DNA from: Caballeronia udeis
GTDB taxonomy: Bacteria; Pseudomonadota; Gammaproteobacteria; Burkholderiales; Burkholderiaceae
Reading direction: 5' to 3'
DNA length: 64,000 bases
NCBI RefSeq assembly: GCF_001544555.2
Contig: NZ_FCOK02000002.1
Coordinates: 124,001 to 188,000, forward strand
In this document: piece by piece, positions 35,719-45,519 of the stretch
Numbering within the stretch: the stretch's first letter is position 1
Layout of the letters: the number at the start of each line of letters is the position of its first letter
Made by a program: the position numbers and the translations under genes
The notes under the pieces: generated by a model
What the model saw: only the letters and a program-made list of their open reading frames with translations
What the model was told of the DNA's origin: nothing
The model's database searches: none

Positions 35719-35754
35719 AAAAGCCAATGTACGAAACACGTTGGCTTTTTGTTT
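35719..35754 (+). terminator. Terminator after the peroxiredoxin gene
   Basis: The arms AAAAGCCAA (35719-35727) and TTGGCTTTT (35741-35749) form a stem followed by TGTTTT. It is placed 40 bases after the stop and also faces the gcdH stop. Confidence 0.8.
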
Positions 35755-35799
35755 TCCAGCGGCCTCAATGAGCCGTGACGATCCCGGCAAGGACTCAAC

Positions 35800-36990
35800 T
35801 CAGAAAAACGCCTGAATTCCCGTCTGGGCACGCCCGAGGATCAGCGCGTGGATGTCGTGCGTGCCTTCGTACGTGTTCACCACTTCCAGATTCACCAAGT
35901 GCCGCGCCACGCCAAATTCGTCTGAAATACCATTTCCGCCGAGCATGTCACGCGCCAGGCGCGCGATATCCAGCGCCTTGCCACACGAATTGCGTTTCAT
36001 GATCGAGGTGATTTCGACCGCCGCCGTGCCTTCGTCCTTCATGCGGCCCAGACGCAACACGCCTTGCAGCCCGAGGGTGATTTCCGTTTGCATGTCGGCG
36101 AGTTTCTTTTGAATCAACTGGTTGGCCGCGAGCGGACGGCCGAACTGCTTACGATCCAGCGTGTATTGCCGTGCCATGTGCCAGCACGCTTCGGCCGCAC
36201 CGAGCGCACCCCACGCGATCCCGTAGCGTGCCGAATTCAGGCAGGCGAACGGGCCTTTGAGGCCGCTCACGTTCGGCATCAGGTTTTCTTCCGGCACGAA
36301 GACTTCATCCATCACGATCTCGCCGGTAATCGATGCCCGCAAGCCGACCTTGCCGTGAATGGCCGGCGCGCTCAAGCCCTTCCAGCCTTTTTCCAGGATA
36401 AAACCGCGAATCAGATCGCGGCCATCCTCTTCCAGCTTCGCCCACACGACAAATACATCGGCGATCGGCGAATTCGATATCCACATCTTCTGGCCGGAGA
36501 TCGAAAATCCGCCGTTCACCTTCTTGGCGCGCGTTGTCATGCTGGCGGGGTCCGATCCGGCGTTCGGTTCGGTGAGCCCGAAGCAGCCGATCCACTCGCC
36601 GGTCGCCAGCTTCGGCAGATATTTTTGCTTCTGCGCTTCGGTGCCGAATGCGTTGATCGGCACCATGACGAGCGACGACTGCACGGACATCATCGACCGG
36701 TAACCTGAATCCACACGTTCAACTTCGCGCGCGATCAGGCCATAGCTGACGTAGTTGAGACCGGGACCGCCGTATTGCTCGGGAATGGTCGGGCCAAGCA
36801 GGCCGAGTTCACCCATCTCACGGAAGATCGCCACGTCCGTGTGTTCGTTGCGGAACGCGTCGAGCACACGCGGCTGCAGCTTGTCCTGCGCGTAAGCGTG
36901 CGCAGCGTCGCGGATCATGCGTTCTTCGTCGCTGAGTTGCTGGTCGAGCAGCAACGGATCTTCCCAACTGAAGCGGGCGTCATCGGCCAT
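35800..36990 (-). CDS. gcdH: Glutaryl-CoA dehydrogenase
   Basis: A 396-residue acyl-CoA dehydrogenase that oxidises and decarboxylates glutaryl-CoA to crotonyl-CoA in lysine, tryptophan and benzoate breakdown. It has [15 protein letters not shown] (flavin site), [34 protein letters not shown], and the catalytic Glu in [16 protein letters not shown], all in the GCDH form. The ATG at 36990 follows AGGAG. It is divergent from an IclR-type regulator gene with a palindrome between them. Confidence 0.93.
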   Translation of the reverse strand: MADDARFSWEDPLLLDQQLSDEERMIRDAAHAYAQDKLQPRVLDAFRNEHTDVAIFREMGELGLLGPTIPEQYGGPGLNYVSYGLIAREVERVDSGYRSMMSVQSSLVMVPINAFGTEAQKQKYLPKLATGEWIGCFGLTEPNAGSDPASMTTRAKKVNGGFSISGQKMWISNSPIADVFVVWAKLEEDGRDLIRGFILEKGWKGLSAPAIHGKVGLRASITGEIVMDEVFVPEENLMPNVSGLKGPFACLNSARYGIAWGALGAAEACWHMARQYTLDRKQFGRPLAANQLIQKKLADMQTEITLGLQGVLRLGRMKDEGTAAVEITSIMKRNSCGKALDIARLARDMLGGNGISDEFGVARHLVNLEVVNTYEGTHDIHALILGRAQTGIQAFF

Positions 36991-37037
36991 GTTGTTTCTC
37001 CTGTTTCCTCTATTCCTGATTTTCGAACTTGACTGAA

Positions 37038-37054
37038 GTTCCGCTAAGCGGAAC
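37038..37054. promoter_or_regulatory. 17-bp palindrome, probable IclR-family operator
   Basis: GTTCCGCT-A-AGCGGAAC is a perfect inverted repeat around one base, midway between the divergent gcdH (start 36990) and iclR-type gene (start 37090). Several IclR-type regulators bind TTCCG-CGGAA-like palindromes, so the neighbour is the likely binder. The assignment is inference; the symmetry is seen directly. Confidence 0.72.
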
Positions 37055-37089
37055 AATGTTTTGCAAATCAGAACCGAGTCTAACATCCG

Positions 37090-37929
37090 ATGCCAATAAC
37101 TTCCATCCGGAATTCCGAGTTGCCGAAGTCGTCCTCGAAGCTGTTTTCGAAGCCGTCAGATCCTTCAGAAGGAATTGATGAACGCAAGTTTGTCGTCGCG
37201 CTCGCCCGCGGCCTCGAGATGCTGCGCGCGTTTCGTCCGGGCGAGACCTTGCTGGGAAATCGTGATTTCGTCGATAGAACCGGCCTGCCCAAAGCCACCG
37301 TCAACCGGCTTGCGTACACGCTGACCACGCTCGGCTATCTTCGTTTTGACGAACCGGCAGGCAAATACGCGCTCGACACGGGCGTGTTGTCGCTGGGATT
37401 CGCACTGCTGGCCGGCGCCGATGCACTCGAACTCGCGCGCCCGCACATGCGGGTGCTGGCGCGGGAAATTGGCGCGGCGGTGTCGTTGGGATGCCGTGAC
37501 GGTCTCGACATGATCTATCTGGAAACCATCCGTAGCGAGACCGCGCTGACGCTCGGTCTCGCGCCCGGCTCACGGTTGTCCATGCTGACCAGCTCAATGG
37601 GCCGCGCGTATCTGGCGGTGCAGGAACCGGATCAGCGCGCGGCCTTGCTCGAAGAGCTCGGCGCGGCGGCGGAAAAAAATGGCGAAGACGGCGCGCGGCT
37701 GGTGAAGGCGGCGACGGATGCGATCGACGACTACGCGCGCGATGGCTGCTGTTATTCGTTTCGCGACTGGCACGCCGACGTGAACGCGATCGCAGCGCCT
37801 TTGCGCGATATCCGTAACGGGCGATGGCTGGTGCTGAGCAGCAGCGGGCCGGCATCGTCGATGGACGAGGCGTATTTCCGCAATATCGTTGCGCCCAAGC
37901 TACGCGCGCTGGCCGCGCGACTGGCGTGA
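37090..37929 (+). CDS. IclR family transcriptional regulator
   Basis: A 279-residue regulator. The N-terminal winged helix-turn-helix includes [35 protein letters not shown] (recognition helix) and LGYLRFD; the C-terminal IclR effector domain starts near residue 110 and contains [24 protein letters not shown] and NAIAAPLRD. Divergence from gcdH and the shared palindrome suggest control of glutaryl-CoA breakdown, with an aromatic- or lysine-derived effector as a guess. No good ribosome site precedes the ATG. Confidence 0.88.
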   Translation: MPITSIRNSELPKSSSKLFSKPSDPSEGIDERKFVVALARGLEMLRAFRPGETLLGNRDFVDRTGLPKATVNRLAYTLTTLGYLRFDEPAGKYALDTGVLSLGFALLAGADALELARPHMRVLAREIGAAVSLGCRDGLDMIYLETIRSETALTLGLAPGSRLSMLTSSMGRAYLAVQEPDQRAALLEELGAAAEKNGEDGARLVKAATDAIDDYARDGCCYSFRDWHADVNAIAAPLRDIRNGRWLVLSSSGPASSMDEAYFRNIVAPKLRALAARLA

Positions 37930-38070
37930 AGTAACGCCGATTAAGCCCGAATAGGGCCGCTTGATGACTAAATCGGGCCGAAAACGATGAAAACGTGATT
38001 TATAAATAACATCCCAAAAAGATGGCTCTTAGAACATAATTCGATGAAACAGCCGCAGGGAGACTAAAAA

Positions 38071-38559
38071 ATGACCGGGTTCTCGCTGGACGCAACGGAT
38101 TGCCGTATTTTGTCGGTGCTGCAAGAAGATGGACGTATCAGTAACCTTGATCTGGCTGAGCGGATTTCGCTTTCGCCGTCGGCGTGTCTGCGCCGTATGC
38201 GGCTGCTCGAGGAAGAAGGGGTAATAGCGAGCTATCGCGCGTGTCTCGACCGGGAACGGCTGGGCGTGGAGCTGGAGGCGTTCGTCCATGTTTCCATGCG
38301 CAACGACCAGGAAAACTGGCATGAGAAATTCGCGGACGCTGTGCGGGAATGGCCGGAAGTGGTGGGTGCGTTTGTCGTGACCGGCGACACCCATTACGTC
38401 CTGCGCGTGCTTGCACACAATCTCAAGCACTATTCGGATTTCATCCTGAGCAAGCTGTACAAGGCGCCGGGTGTGATCGACATTCGCTCGAACATCGTGC
38501 TTCAGACCATGAAAGATGAAGCCGGCGTGCCGGTTGCCCTGATTGAAAGAACCGGCTGA
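38071..38559 (+). CDS. Lrp/AsnC family transcriptional regulator
   Basis: A 162-residue feast/famine regulator. It has an N-terminal helix-turn-helix (DATDCRILSVLQEDGRISNLDLAERISLS, quoted by its ends), followed by the RAM ligand domain with AFVVTGDTHYVLRVLAHN and an end strand DIRSNIVLQTMK. It sits alone, facing the flavin reductase gene tail to tail. The upstream 140 bases are AT-rich, as expected for an Lrp-type control region. Target unknown. Confidence 0.9.
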   Translation: MTGFSLDATDCRILSVLQEDGRISNLDLAERISLSPSACLRRMRLLEEEGVIASYRACLDRERLGVELEAFVHVSMRNDQENWHEKFADAVREWPEVVGAFVVTGDTHYVLRVLAHNLKHYSDFILSKLYKAPGVIDIRSNIVLQTMKDEAGVPVALIERTG

Positions 38560-38613
38560 ACGAGCGTAATAAACGAGCGTCTTAAAATTAACCGAGCTGT
38601 GGCAAGTCGAACG

Positions 38614-39123
38614 TCACAGTGACCCAAGCGTATGAAACTGCCCCGCCTGAAACACCAGCGGGGCAATTTCCGCTGCATCCTCGTGCACGCCACATCGCTC
38701 CACCTGACCCACGAAGATCACGTGATCGCCTTCCTGATAGCGGCTGCGGTTGTGGCATTCGAACCACGCCAGGGCGCCATCCAGGACGGGCATGCCGCTG
38801 TCTCCCGCAGCATGTGACACGCCGGCGAAGCGGTCACCCTTGACCGTCGCAAAGCGTTTGCACAGATCGACTTGGGTGGCTGCGAGCACGTTGACCACGT
38901 AGTGGCTATTGGCCTGGAATACCGGCATGGAGGCGGATTTGGTCGCGAGGCTCCACAACACGAGTGGCGGATCGAGTGAAACGGAGTTGAACGAACTGGC
39001 GGTGATGCCGATCAACTGGCCGGACTCGGCGCGCGTGGTGATGACGGTGACGCCAGTGGCAAACTGGCTGAGGGCGTCGCGGAACGCGGTAGCGTCGAAA
39101 TTCGGTGGATTGGCGCGTTTCAT
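38614..39123 (-). CDS. Flavin reductase family protein
   Basis: A 169-residue FMN-binding split-barrel protein. It has FATGVTVITT near residue 21, GITASSFNSVSLDPPLVLWSL (the flavin-binding block), HYVVNVLA and GDHVIFVGQVE. Members supply reduced flavin to a two-component monooxygenase or act alone as NADH:flavin reductases. No monooxygenase is next to it, so the partner is unknown. Confidence 0.88.
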   Translation of the reverse strand: MKRANPPNFDATAFRDALSQFATGVTVITTRAESGQLIGITASSFNSVSLDPPLVLWSLATKSASMPVFQANSHYVVNVLAATQVDLCKRFATVKGDRFAGVSHAAGDSGMPVLDGALAWFECHNRSRYQEGDHVIFVGQVERCGVHEDAAEIAPLVFQAGQFHTLGSL

Positions 39124-39378
39124 CGGGGTGGGTTCAGGTTCGACGGTATCGGCGAAATCCAGGCGGCAAACAATAGCTGAACAATAAGCCGGATGAAGTT
39201 TTCGAAGTCATCGGAGGATTGGCGATTGTGACGATTCTATCGGAATCAGCCTGTTCGCCGCGGTGCTAAAGGCCGTACTGACAACGCGGACAACCGAAAA
39301 CCAGTAAGCTGGAAGGGTTGATTCACAGGCGTCCGCGCGCATTTGGTAGGTCTCGCGGAACACGAACCAGGAGCCAGC

Positions 39379-39939
39379 ATGACGCAACATGACGAGCAGG
39401 CAAAGCGCGAAACCGCCACCATTGGCGGCGGTTGCTTTTGGTGTACCGAAGCGGTTTTTCTAGGCGTTGAAGGCGTGCTGTCGGTGGAATCGGGCTATGC
39501 CGGCGGCCAGGTCAAGCACCCTTCATACGAACAGGTCTGCGACGGCACGACCGGTCACGCCGAAGTCATCAAGGTGGAGTTCGATCCTGCGGTGATCGGG
39601 TATAGGGACGTGCTGGAGATTTTCTTTGCGACCCACGATCCGACGCAACTCAACCGGCAAGGCAATGATGTGGGTACGCAGTACCGGTCGTCCATCTTCA
39701 CGCACTCCGACGAACAACGGAAGATCGCGCTGGAAGTGATCGATGAATTGCAGGAAGAGGGAATCTTCGACGGCAAGATCGTCACCGAAGTCACGCCGCT
39801 GAACGGCAATTATTTTCCGGCCGAGGACTATCACCAGAACTACTTCGAGCAGCATCCGAATCAGGGATACTGCGCGTTCGTGGTCGCGCCGAAGGTGGCG
39901 AAGTTCAGGCAGAAGTTCGCGCATCGGCTGAAACGCTGA
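39379..39939 (+). CDS. msrA: Peptide methionine-S-sulfoxide reductase MsrA
   Basis: A 186-residue repair enzyme for oxidised methionine. The active site is GGGCFWCTEAVF with the catalytic Cys, and then GYAGG, the YRSSIF block, and YFPAEDYHQNYFEQHPNQGYC with the resolving cysteine. The ATG at 39379 (MTQHDEQ) follows AGGAG by six bases. A strong terminator follows. Confidence 0.97.
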   Translation: MTQHDEQAKRETATIGGGCFWCTEAVFLGVEGVLSVESGYAGGQVKHPSYEQVCDGTTGHAEVIKVEFDPAVIGYRDVLEIFFATHDPTQLNRQGNDVGTQYRSSIFTHSDEQRKIALEVIDELQEEGIFDGKIVTEVTPLNGNYFPAEDYHQNYFEQHPNQGYCAFVVAPKVAKFRQKFAHRLKR

Positions 39940-39981
39940 GCGTTTGAATCGCACGGTTTGAATCGTACATAAGGCAAGACG

Positions 39982-40009
39982 GGCTTCGCGAAATCGAAGC
40001 CTTTTTTTT
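39982..40009 (+). terminator. Terminator after msrA
   Basis: A stem GGCTTCG / CGAAGCC with a six-base loop is followed by eight T residues. Confidence 0.92.
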
Positions 40010-40020
40010 ATTCAAGCGGC

Positions 40021-41070
40021 TTATGTCCGCGGCAGCCCGGCCGCCACGTTCCGTGCGATCTTGAAACAGGTCAGCGGCGCCGATCCCTCTGCCTTGTTGT
40101 TCACCGCGATCACCACCGGCTGCCCTGCCAGCGCGTAGCGCAGCGCGAGTTCGGCGAGTGCTTCGTGCGTGTCCGGGTCTTCATCGACGAGTTTGTCGAA
40201 CGGCTCGTACTTCGCTTTCGCCTGCTCGTATTTAAAGCCGCCGTGCAGACTCCAGCGCACGATCAGCGGCCCAAGTCCGCCTTCGTCCAGCAGCGCAAGC
40301 GCCTTCGCCTGGCGCCGGGGATCGGGCATGCGCGCATGAATGCCGACGCAATATCGGACCTTGGCGTCACGCAGCACGCGGATGAAACGCGGCGTCAGCA
40401 TGATGGCGTCGCGCAACTCCACCGCGTAGCAACTTTCACCGGGCAGTGGCGGCAACGCGTTGAGAAACGCGGAGATCCGCCCGAGGAAGGCGGTTGGATC
40501 GACGATCAGCGCGTCCGGTAACGGTGGAATCTGGAACACGAGCGCGCCGGCTTTTTCGCCCAGGCCGGCGATGCACGGCTGCACGAATTCGTCGATGGCG
40601 ATGCGCGGGTTCAGGAAAGCGGGGTTATCGCCGGTGGGGGCGCCTTTGTCGCCGCGGACGGTGGCGTCGGTGACGGAAGCCGGCGCTTTCACGATGAAGC
40701 GGAAATGGGCGGGCACCTGGTTCGCATAGCGCGCATAGTCAGCCACCGACAACGGCCCGTAGAACGAACGGTCTATCGATACGCAACGCAGCAACGGATG
40801 CGTACCGAGCGCGTTGAGGCCATCGCGCGAGAGCTTCGCGGACGAGTATTCGTCGCCGTAGACAATGTCCCGCCAACCCGGAAACGACCATGTCGAGGGA
40901 CCTATATGAACCGTGTCGGGAAGGCGAAGAGCTAACGCGTGATGTTCAGGCGCGGCGAGGGCGGGCAAGACGCCGCCGCGTGATTTCGTTTTTGTGGGAG
41001 CCGGTTTGCTGTCTCCCGTTTCCGGCGCTTCCACCGCTCCGAACAGATCGACCTGCAGCGTGGAGTGCAC
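40021..41070 (-). CDS. DUF72 domain protein (YecE-like TIM barrel)
   Basis: A protein of 349 residues if translation starts at the GTG at 41070, chosen because GGAG lies six bases upstream; no ATG is available after the cfa stop, and the open frame back to 41265 overlaps cfa. The DUF72 fold is clear: IGPSTWSFPGWRDIVY, SFYGPLSVADYARYANQVP, FRFIVKAPASVTD, and a late QPVVIAVNNKAEGSAP. An extra N-terminal linker is Pro/Ala-rich. E. coli YecE is in the family; its role is unknown. Confidence 0.82.
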   Translation of the reverse strand: MHSTLQVDLFGAVEAPETGDSKPAPTKTKSRGGVLPALAAPEHHALALRLPDTVHIGPSTWSFPGWRDIVYGDEYSSAKLSRDGLNALGTHPLLRCVSIDRSFYGPLSVADYARYANQVPAHFRFIVKAPASVTDATVRGDKGAPTGDNPAFLNPRIAIDEFVQPCIAGLGEKAGALVFQIPPLPDALIVDPTAFLGRISAFLNALPPLPGESCYAVELRDAIMLTPRFIRVLRDAKVRYCVGIHARMPDPRRQAKALALLDEGGLGPLIVRWSLHGGFKYEQAKAKYEPFDKLVDEDPDTHEALAELALRYALAGQPVVIAVNNKAEGSAPLTCFKIARNVAAGLPRT

Positions 41071-41144
41071 ATGCGGCTCCACGCCCGCATCTGGTTCATC
41101 ACCGGATGCGGGTTCGTGGGAAGCGGGGGAGTCAGGCGCGGAAC

Positions 41145-42359
41145 TCAGAGCGCTTTGTCGTAGATATACCGGCGCGACCACGGCAGCGTTTTCGCGCTGC
41201 GCCCGGCCTTGCGGCACACAATCTGGTAAATCGACACATCGTCGTTTTCGAATGCGTACGCACACCCTGCAAGATACACGCGCCAGATGCGGAATTTTTC
41301 ATCGTCGACAAGGCTCTTCGCCTGCTCCGACTTCGTCTCGAAATTTTCCGCCCAGATGTCGAGCGTACGCGCGTAGTGACGGCGCAGGCTTTCCACGTCG
41401 ACAGCTTCCAGACCGCCTTCCTGCAGTGCTTCGAGTGCGAGCCCGATGTGCGGCAACTCGCCGTCCGGGAACACGTACCGGTCGATGAACTCGCCGCCGC
41501 CAAGCGCCGTTTCGCCGCTGTTGAAGTCCGTCGACGTAATGCCGTGGTTCATGGCAATGCCGTCGTCGACCAGCAGTTCGCGCACCTTGGCGAAGTAACC
41601 GGGCAGGTTCTTGCGGCCGACGTGCTCGAACATGCCGACGCTCGTGATCCGGTCGAACTGGCCTTGTACGTCGCGATAATCCTGCAGGCGGATTTCGATC
41701 TGGCCTTCCAGTCCGGCGTCTTTCACGCGCTTCGTGGCGAGATCGAACTGGTTCTGGGAGAGCGTGACGCCCACGCATTTCGCGCCGAATTTCTGGGCGG
41801 CGCGCAAGACGAGTGCCCCCCAGCCGCAGCCGATGTCGAGCAGGCGCTGGCCCGGTTGCAGCTGGATCTTCGTGAGAATGTGGTCGATCTTCTTGATCTG
41901 CGCGGTGGCGAGGTCTTCATCGCCGTTCTCGAAATACGCGCACGAGTAGACCATGTTCTTGTCGAGCCACAGCGCGTAGAACTCGTTCGATACATCGTAG
42001 TGGTACTGAATGGCTTTCTTGTCCGACGCCTTCGTATGATTGAAGTAGCGCCGCACGCGCGCCAGCTTGCTCGCGCTCGTGACGGTGTTCTTGGCCAGCC
42101 CGTAGCCAATATTGATGATGTCCGACAGCTTGCCTTCGATGTCGATCTTGCCCTTCACATAGGCTTCACCGAGGTTGTCGAGACTCGGTTCCAGCAGATA
42201 GGGCAGAGCGGTTGCGCTCTTCACATGTAGCGTGACTTGCGGCGCCGCGAAACTTCCGAAGTCATGTTGCTGTCCATCCCACAGTACCAACCGGGCGGGC
42301 AGGTTTGCCCGGTCCCGAATGTCCTGCACCCACTGCGTCAGCTTTTTCTCCCAAAACAT
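41145..42359 (-). CDS. cfa: Cyclopropane-fatty-acyl-phospholipid synthase
   Basis: A 404-residue methyltransferase that turns unsaturated acyl chains of membrane lipids into cyclopropane chains using SAM. The SAM site is LDIGCGWGALVLRAA near residue 175. SVGMFEHVGRKNLPGYF, the bicarbonate-site block, and the C-terminal LDIWAENFE and FRIWRVYLAGCAYAFENDD follow. The N-terminal domain binds lipid. Often induced in stationary phase and acid stress; no promoter was recognised in the 205 bases upstream. Confidence 0.95.
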   Translation of the reverse strand: MFWEKKLTQWVQDIRDRANLPARLVLWDGQQHDFGSFAAPQVTLHVKSATALPYLLEPSLDNLGEAYVKGKIDIEGKLSDIINIGYGLAKNTVTSASKLARVRRYFNHTKASDKKAIQYHYDVSNEFYALWLDKNMVYSCAYFENGDEDLATAQIKKIDHILTKIQLQPGQRLLDIGCGWGALVLRAAQKFGAKCVGVTLSQNQFDLATKRVKDAGLEGQIEIRLQDYRDVQGQFDRITSVGMFEHVGRKNLPGYFAKVRELLVDDGIAMNHGITSTDFNSGETALGGGEFIDRYVFPDGELPHIGLALEALQEGGLEAVDVESLRRHYARTLDIWAENFETKSEQAKSLVDDEKFRIWRVYLAGCAYAFENDDVSIYQIVCRKAGRSAKTLPWSRRYIYDKAL

Positions 42360-42564
42360 GCTCGTTCTCCGCGCTCAGATGAAAATGAAGCTAAACCGGG
42401 TCGATTGCACTGCACGTTTGCGCTGCGTTCGCGATGCCTTTGTCGCTTGCCCTTCTCTGTTTGCCCTTCGCCACCCGGACACGCCGCAACGAGACGCGTT
42501 TTAATGCGGGTCCAGTCAATACGGGTCCACGAGGAACCCGGCGAAAGTCGAAGTCTTGCTAAGG

Positions 42565-43221
42565 CTAAGGCGATAAGCGGACGATCTGCCATTGCTGGCC
42601 GTTCGCCCCGAGCGTGTGTGCAGCACGTTTATAGACGACACGGTCATGCAACCGTGACGGCCGGCCCTGCCAGAATTCGATGGTGTCGGGAACGAGCCGG
42701 TAGCCGCCCCAATGTGGCGGACGTGGCGGGTTGTCACCGTATTTCGCAATCAATTCGCGCTCGCGGGCTTCAAGCACCGCGCGGCTTTCGATCACTTCAC
42801 TCTGCTCCGACGCCCACGCGCCTATTCGCGATCCAAGCGGGCGCGACGCGAAATACGCATCGCTTTCTTCCGGACTTGTCTTGACGACGGAGCCCTCGAT
42901 ACGCACCTGGCGTTCGAGTTCGATCCAGTAAAACAGCAGACTCGCCGCAGGGTTGCTCGCGAGTTCGTGACCTTTGCGACTGAGGTAGTTCGTGAAGAAA
43001 ACAAAGCCCCGGTCGTCTACGCCCTTGATCAGCACAATGCGTGCCGAAGGACGGCCGCGCTCGTCGACGGTCGCGAGCGTCATGGTATTGGGTTCGGGTA
43101 ATTGTGCGTCGAGCGCCTGCGCTAACCACGTTTCGAATTGTCGAATCGGGTTGGGATCCACGTCGGATGTTTCCAGCGATCCGAGGGAATAATTCTTTCG
43201 AAGATCAGCGAGGGTCGTCAT
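42565..43221 (-). CDS. pdxH: Pyridoxamine 5'-phosphate oxidase
   Basis: A 218-residue FMN enzyme making pyridoxal phosphate. It has [40 protein letters not shown] and the C-terminal signature [16 protein letters not shown] with the Arg and His that bind substrate. The ATG at 43221 ([14 protein letters not shown]) fits the family; the open frame extending to 43494 runs through AT-rich intergenic DNA. No clear ribosome site. Confidence 0.96.
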   Translation of the reverse strand: MTTLADLRKNYSLGSLETSDVDPNPIRQFETWLAQALDAQLPEPNTMTLATVDERGRPSARIVLIKGVDDRGFVFFTNYLSRKGHELASNPAASLLFYWIELERQVRIEGSVVKTSPEESDAYFASRPLGSRIGAWASEQSEVIESRAVLEARERELIAKYGDNPPRPPHWGGYRLVPDTIEFWQGRPSRLHDRVVYKRAAHTLGANGQQWQIVRLSP

Positions 43222-43561
43222 TTTCTTATGCAAACGCTTCAATCGCATTAGTATAGCCAAGCTCGTCAAATTCTGCGCTTTACCACCAATATCCCTTTGA
43301 TCTTTAATGATTAAGATCATGATCCCGGGCGACAAAATTTGACTCAACTCGGCAATTATTTTCATTTTGCTTTCAAAAACTGGCCGTTGATTTCTTACGT
43401 CCAATCTTCGATAAGGCAGAATACGCAATTCAGCGAATTCCTGCTGATATCCGCTTCTATCGTTGCGATAGCGCGTCAGTGCTGACCGCGCCATTCGCCG
43501 CTATTCTGATGCTCTCCTGCCCTTGTTTTTGCGAGTTTCGCTTACCTTCCGCGTGCCCATC
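43222..43561. promoter_or_regulatory. AT-rich divergent promoter region of pdxH and tcdA
   Basis: A gap of 340 bases, clearly richer in A and T than its surroundings. It contains a 7-bp inverted repeat, TGATCTT (43298-43304) and AAGATCA (43313-43319), separated by eight bases, which could be an operator. No other element was recognised. Confidence 0.4.
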
Positions 43562-44422
43562 ATGACCGCTTTTCCTGCCTCTGCCGATGCTTTGAATTTT
43601 AACTCCGCTACGCCGGAGATTGAAGCCGCCGACCGCGCCCGGCGCTTCGGCGGGGTGGCACGCTTATACGGTCCGGCCGGGCTCGCGGCGTTCGAACGCG
43701 CGCACGTCGCGGTGATCGGAATTGGCGGTGTGGGCTCGTGGGCGGTCGAAGCGCTGGCGCGCAATGCGATCGGGCGCCTGACGCTGATCGACCTCGACAA
43801 CGTGGCCGAAAGCAATACGAACCGCCAGGTGCACGCGCTGGACGGCAACTACGGCAAGCCCAAGGTGAGCGCGATGGCCGAGCGCATCCACCTGATCGAT
43901 CCGGCGTGCTGCGTGGAGCAGGTCGAGGATTTTATCGAGCCCGCGAATTTCGATTCGGTGCTGGGCGGCGGTTTCGATTTTGTGATCGATGCAATTGACA
44001 GCGTGCGTACGAAAACGGCGCTAATTGCGTGGTGTGTTGCGCACGAACAGCCATTGATCACCGTGGGGGGAGCGGGTGGGCAACTCGATCCGACGCGAAT
44101 TCGTATCGACGATCTGGCGCTCACGATCCAGGATCCGTTGCTTTCGAAGGTGCGCGGACAACTGCGTAAATTGCACGGTTTCCCGCGTGGACCGAAAGCG
44201 AAGTTCAAGGTGAGCGCGGTCTATTCCGACGAGCCGCTGATCTACCCCGAAGCGCCCGCTCGCGACGCCGGCGAGGCGGCTGCATCAGAAGAAACAGCGC
44301 CCGTTGCTACGGGACCGGTCGGACTGAACTGCGCGGGATTCGGATCAAGTGTCTGCGTGACGGCAAGTTTCGGATTCGCCGCTGCTGCTTATGTCTTAAG
44401 AGATATCGCGAAACGCGCTTAA
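43562..44422 (+). CDS. tcdA: tRNA threonylcarbamoyladenosine dehydratase
   Basis: A 286-residue E1-like enzyme that cyclises t6A37 to ct6A in tRNAs reading ANN codons. It has ARLYGPAGLAAFERAHVAVIG, the nucleotide loop IGGVGSWAVEALAR, DLDNVAESNTNRQ, and IDAIDSVRTKTALI. The C-terminus carries GLNCAGFGSSVCVTASFG. The start at 43562 (MTAFPAS) is chosen by family length. Unlike the ThiF domain at 19850-20980 there is no rhodanese and no sulfur carrier nearby, so sulfur transfer is not implied. Confidence 0.93.
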   Translation: MTAFPASADALNFNSATPEIEAADRARRFGGVARLYGPAGLAAFERAHVAVIGIGGVGSWAVEALARNAIGRLTLIDLDNVAESNTNRQVHALDGNYGKPKVSAMAERIHLIDPACCVEQVEDFIEPANFDSVLGGGFDFVIDAIDSVRTKTALIAWCVAHEQPLITVGGAGGQLDPTRIRIDDLALTIQDPLLSKVRGQLRKLHGFPRGPKAKFKVSAVYSDEPLIYPEAPARDAGEAAASEETAPVATGPVGLNCAGFGSSVCVTASFGFAAAAYVLRDIAKRA

Positions 44423-44449
44423 ACATTGTGCGCGACTCAAAAGATTAAA

Positions 44450-44477
44450 AAAATGGCCGCTTTCAAGCGGCCATTTT
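44450..44477. terminator. Bidirectional terminator between tcdA and the YbbN-like gene
   Basis: A 13-bp stem AAAATGGCCGCTT / AAGCGGCCATTTT with a two-base loop region lies between two converging genes, with A and T tracts on both sides. Confidence 0.9.
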
Positions 44478-44548
44478 CAAAACGTCTTCTCGCTAATATA
44501 TGTTCAAACTATTTGAAAGGTTTTGGCGCCGGGCATTTATTTAATGTA

Positions 44549-45397
44549 TCAGTTAATTGCCGCGCTCAATTTGCGGCGCCATTGCGAAACCACTTCCGGC
44601 TGATGTGCGGCCAGACCGAATACCGACAACATGGTTTTGCGGCCCACGTCGTCCATGAACGTGCGGTCACGCGTCACGATCGCGAACAAATGCTCCAGCG
44701 CGCCGTTGTAATCGCGGCCCGCGATCAGCCGGTTGGCCAGTGCGAAACGGGCCTCCAGATCATCCGGATTCGCGTTCACTGCGTCGATCAGCGCGTCTGC
44801 GGGTGGGAGGCTCTCAGCGGCATCGGCGGCGTCCAGCTCCGTTTTTAGCGCGTTGTAGCGGTCGTCGATCCCCTGCGTGGTTTTCGGCGACAGCAACTTT
44901 TCTTCGTCGCGTGCTTCGTCCGTGCGGCCCGCAGCGAGTAGCCACTCGATCAGGTCCAGCCGCGCGTCGTCATAACCGGGATCAAGCGCCAGCGTTGCCT
45001 TGATATGGTCAATGGCCAGATCGGTCTCACCGGCCGCATAGGCCGCGTGCGCGGCACGTCGCTCGGCTTCCGCGCCGTCCGGAACCAGTTTGTCGATGAA
45101 CTCGCGCAACTGGCCTTCCGGCAGCACGCCGATGAACTGGTCGACGGCACGGCCGTCTGCAAACGCGACCACGTGCGGAATGCTGCGCACCTGGAAGTGC
45201 TGCGCCAGTTCGGGATTTTCATCGACATTCACTTTCACCAGCTTCCACTTGCCCGCGCCTTCCGCTTCCAGCCGCTCGAGCATCGGGCCGAGCGTCTTGC
45301 ACGGACCGCACCACGGCGCCCAGAAATCGACGAGCACCGGCGCAAGCGTGGACGCGGCGATTACGTCCTGTTCGAACGTGGCGAGTGTTGTATCCAT
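44549..45397 (-). CDS. YbbN-like thioredoxin-TPR protein (CnoX type)
   Basis: A 282-residue protein. Residues 1-110 are a thioredoxin fold with active site WAPWCGPCKTLGPM (both cysteines kept, unlike E. coli YbbN/CnoX, which has SxxC). Residues about 115-282 are TPR-like helices (AAHAAYAAGETDLAIDHIKA and LEARFALANRLIAGRDYNGA). E. coli CnoX hands oxidised substrates to GroEL and DnaK. GGAGGA precedes the ATG at 45397. Confidence 0.9.
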   Translation of the reverse strand: MDTTLATFEQDVIAASTLAPVLVDFWAPWCGPCKTLGPMLERLEAEGAGKWKLVKVNVDENPELAQHFQVRSIPHVVAFADGRAVDQFIGVLPEGQLREFIDKLVPDGAEAERRAAHAAYAAGETDLAIDHIKATLALDPGYDDARLDLIEWLLAAGRTDEARDEEKLLSPKTTQGIDDRYNALKTELDAADAAESLPPADALIDAVNANPDDLEARFALANRLIAGRDYNGALEHLFAIVTRDRTFMDDVGRKTMLSVFGLAAHQPEVVSQWRRKLSAAIN

Positions 45398-45519
45398 GGT
45401 GTTCCTCCAGAAACGCGTAAACGATGAACAATTATCTTGGGGCAAGCCGGCCAAGTTCAACCGGGCGCACACCTGATTCAGCGGCGGGCCCGAACCTCAG
45501 GCCTTGAGCCCCGCAATCT

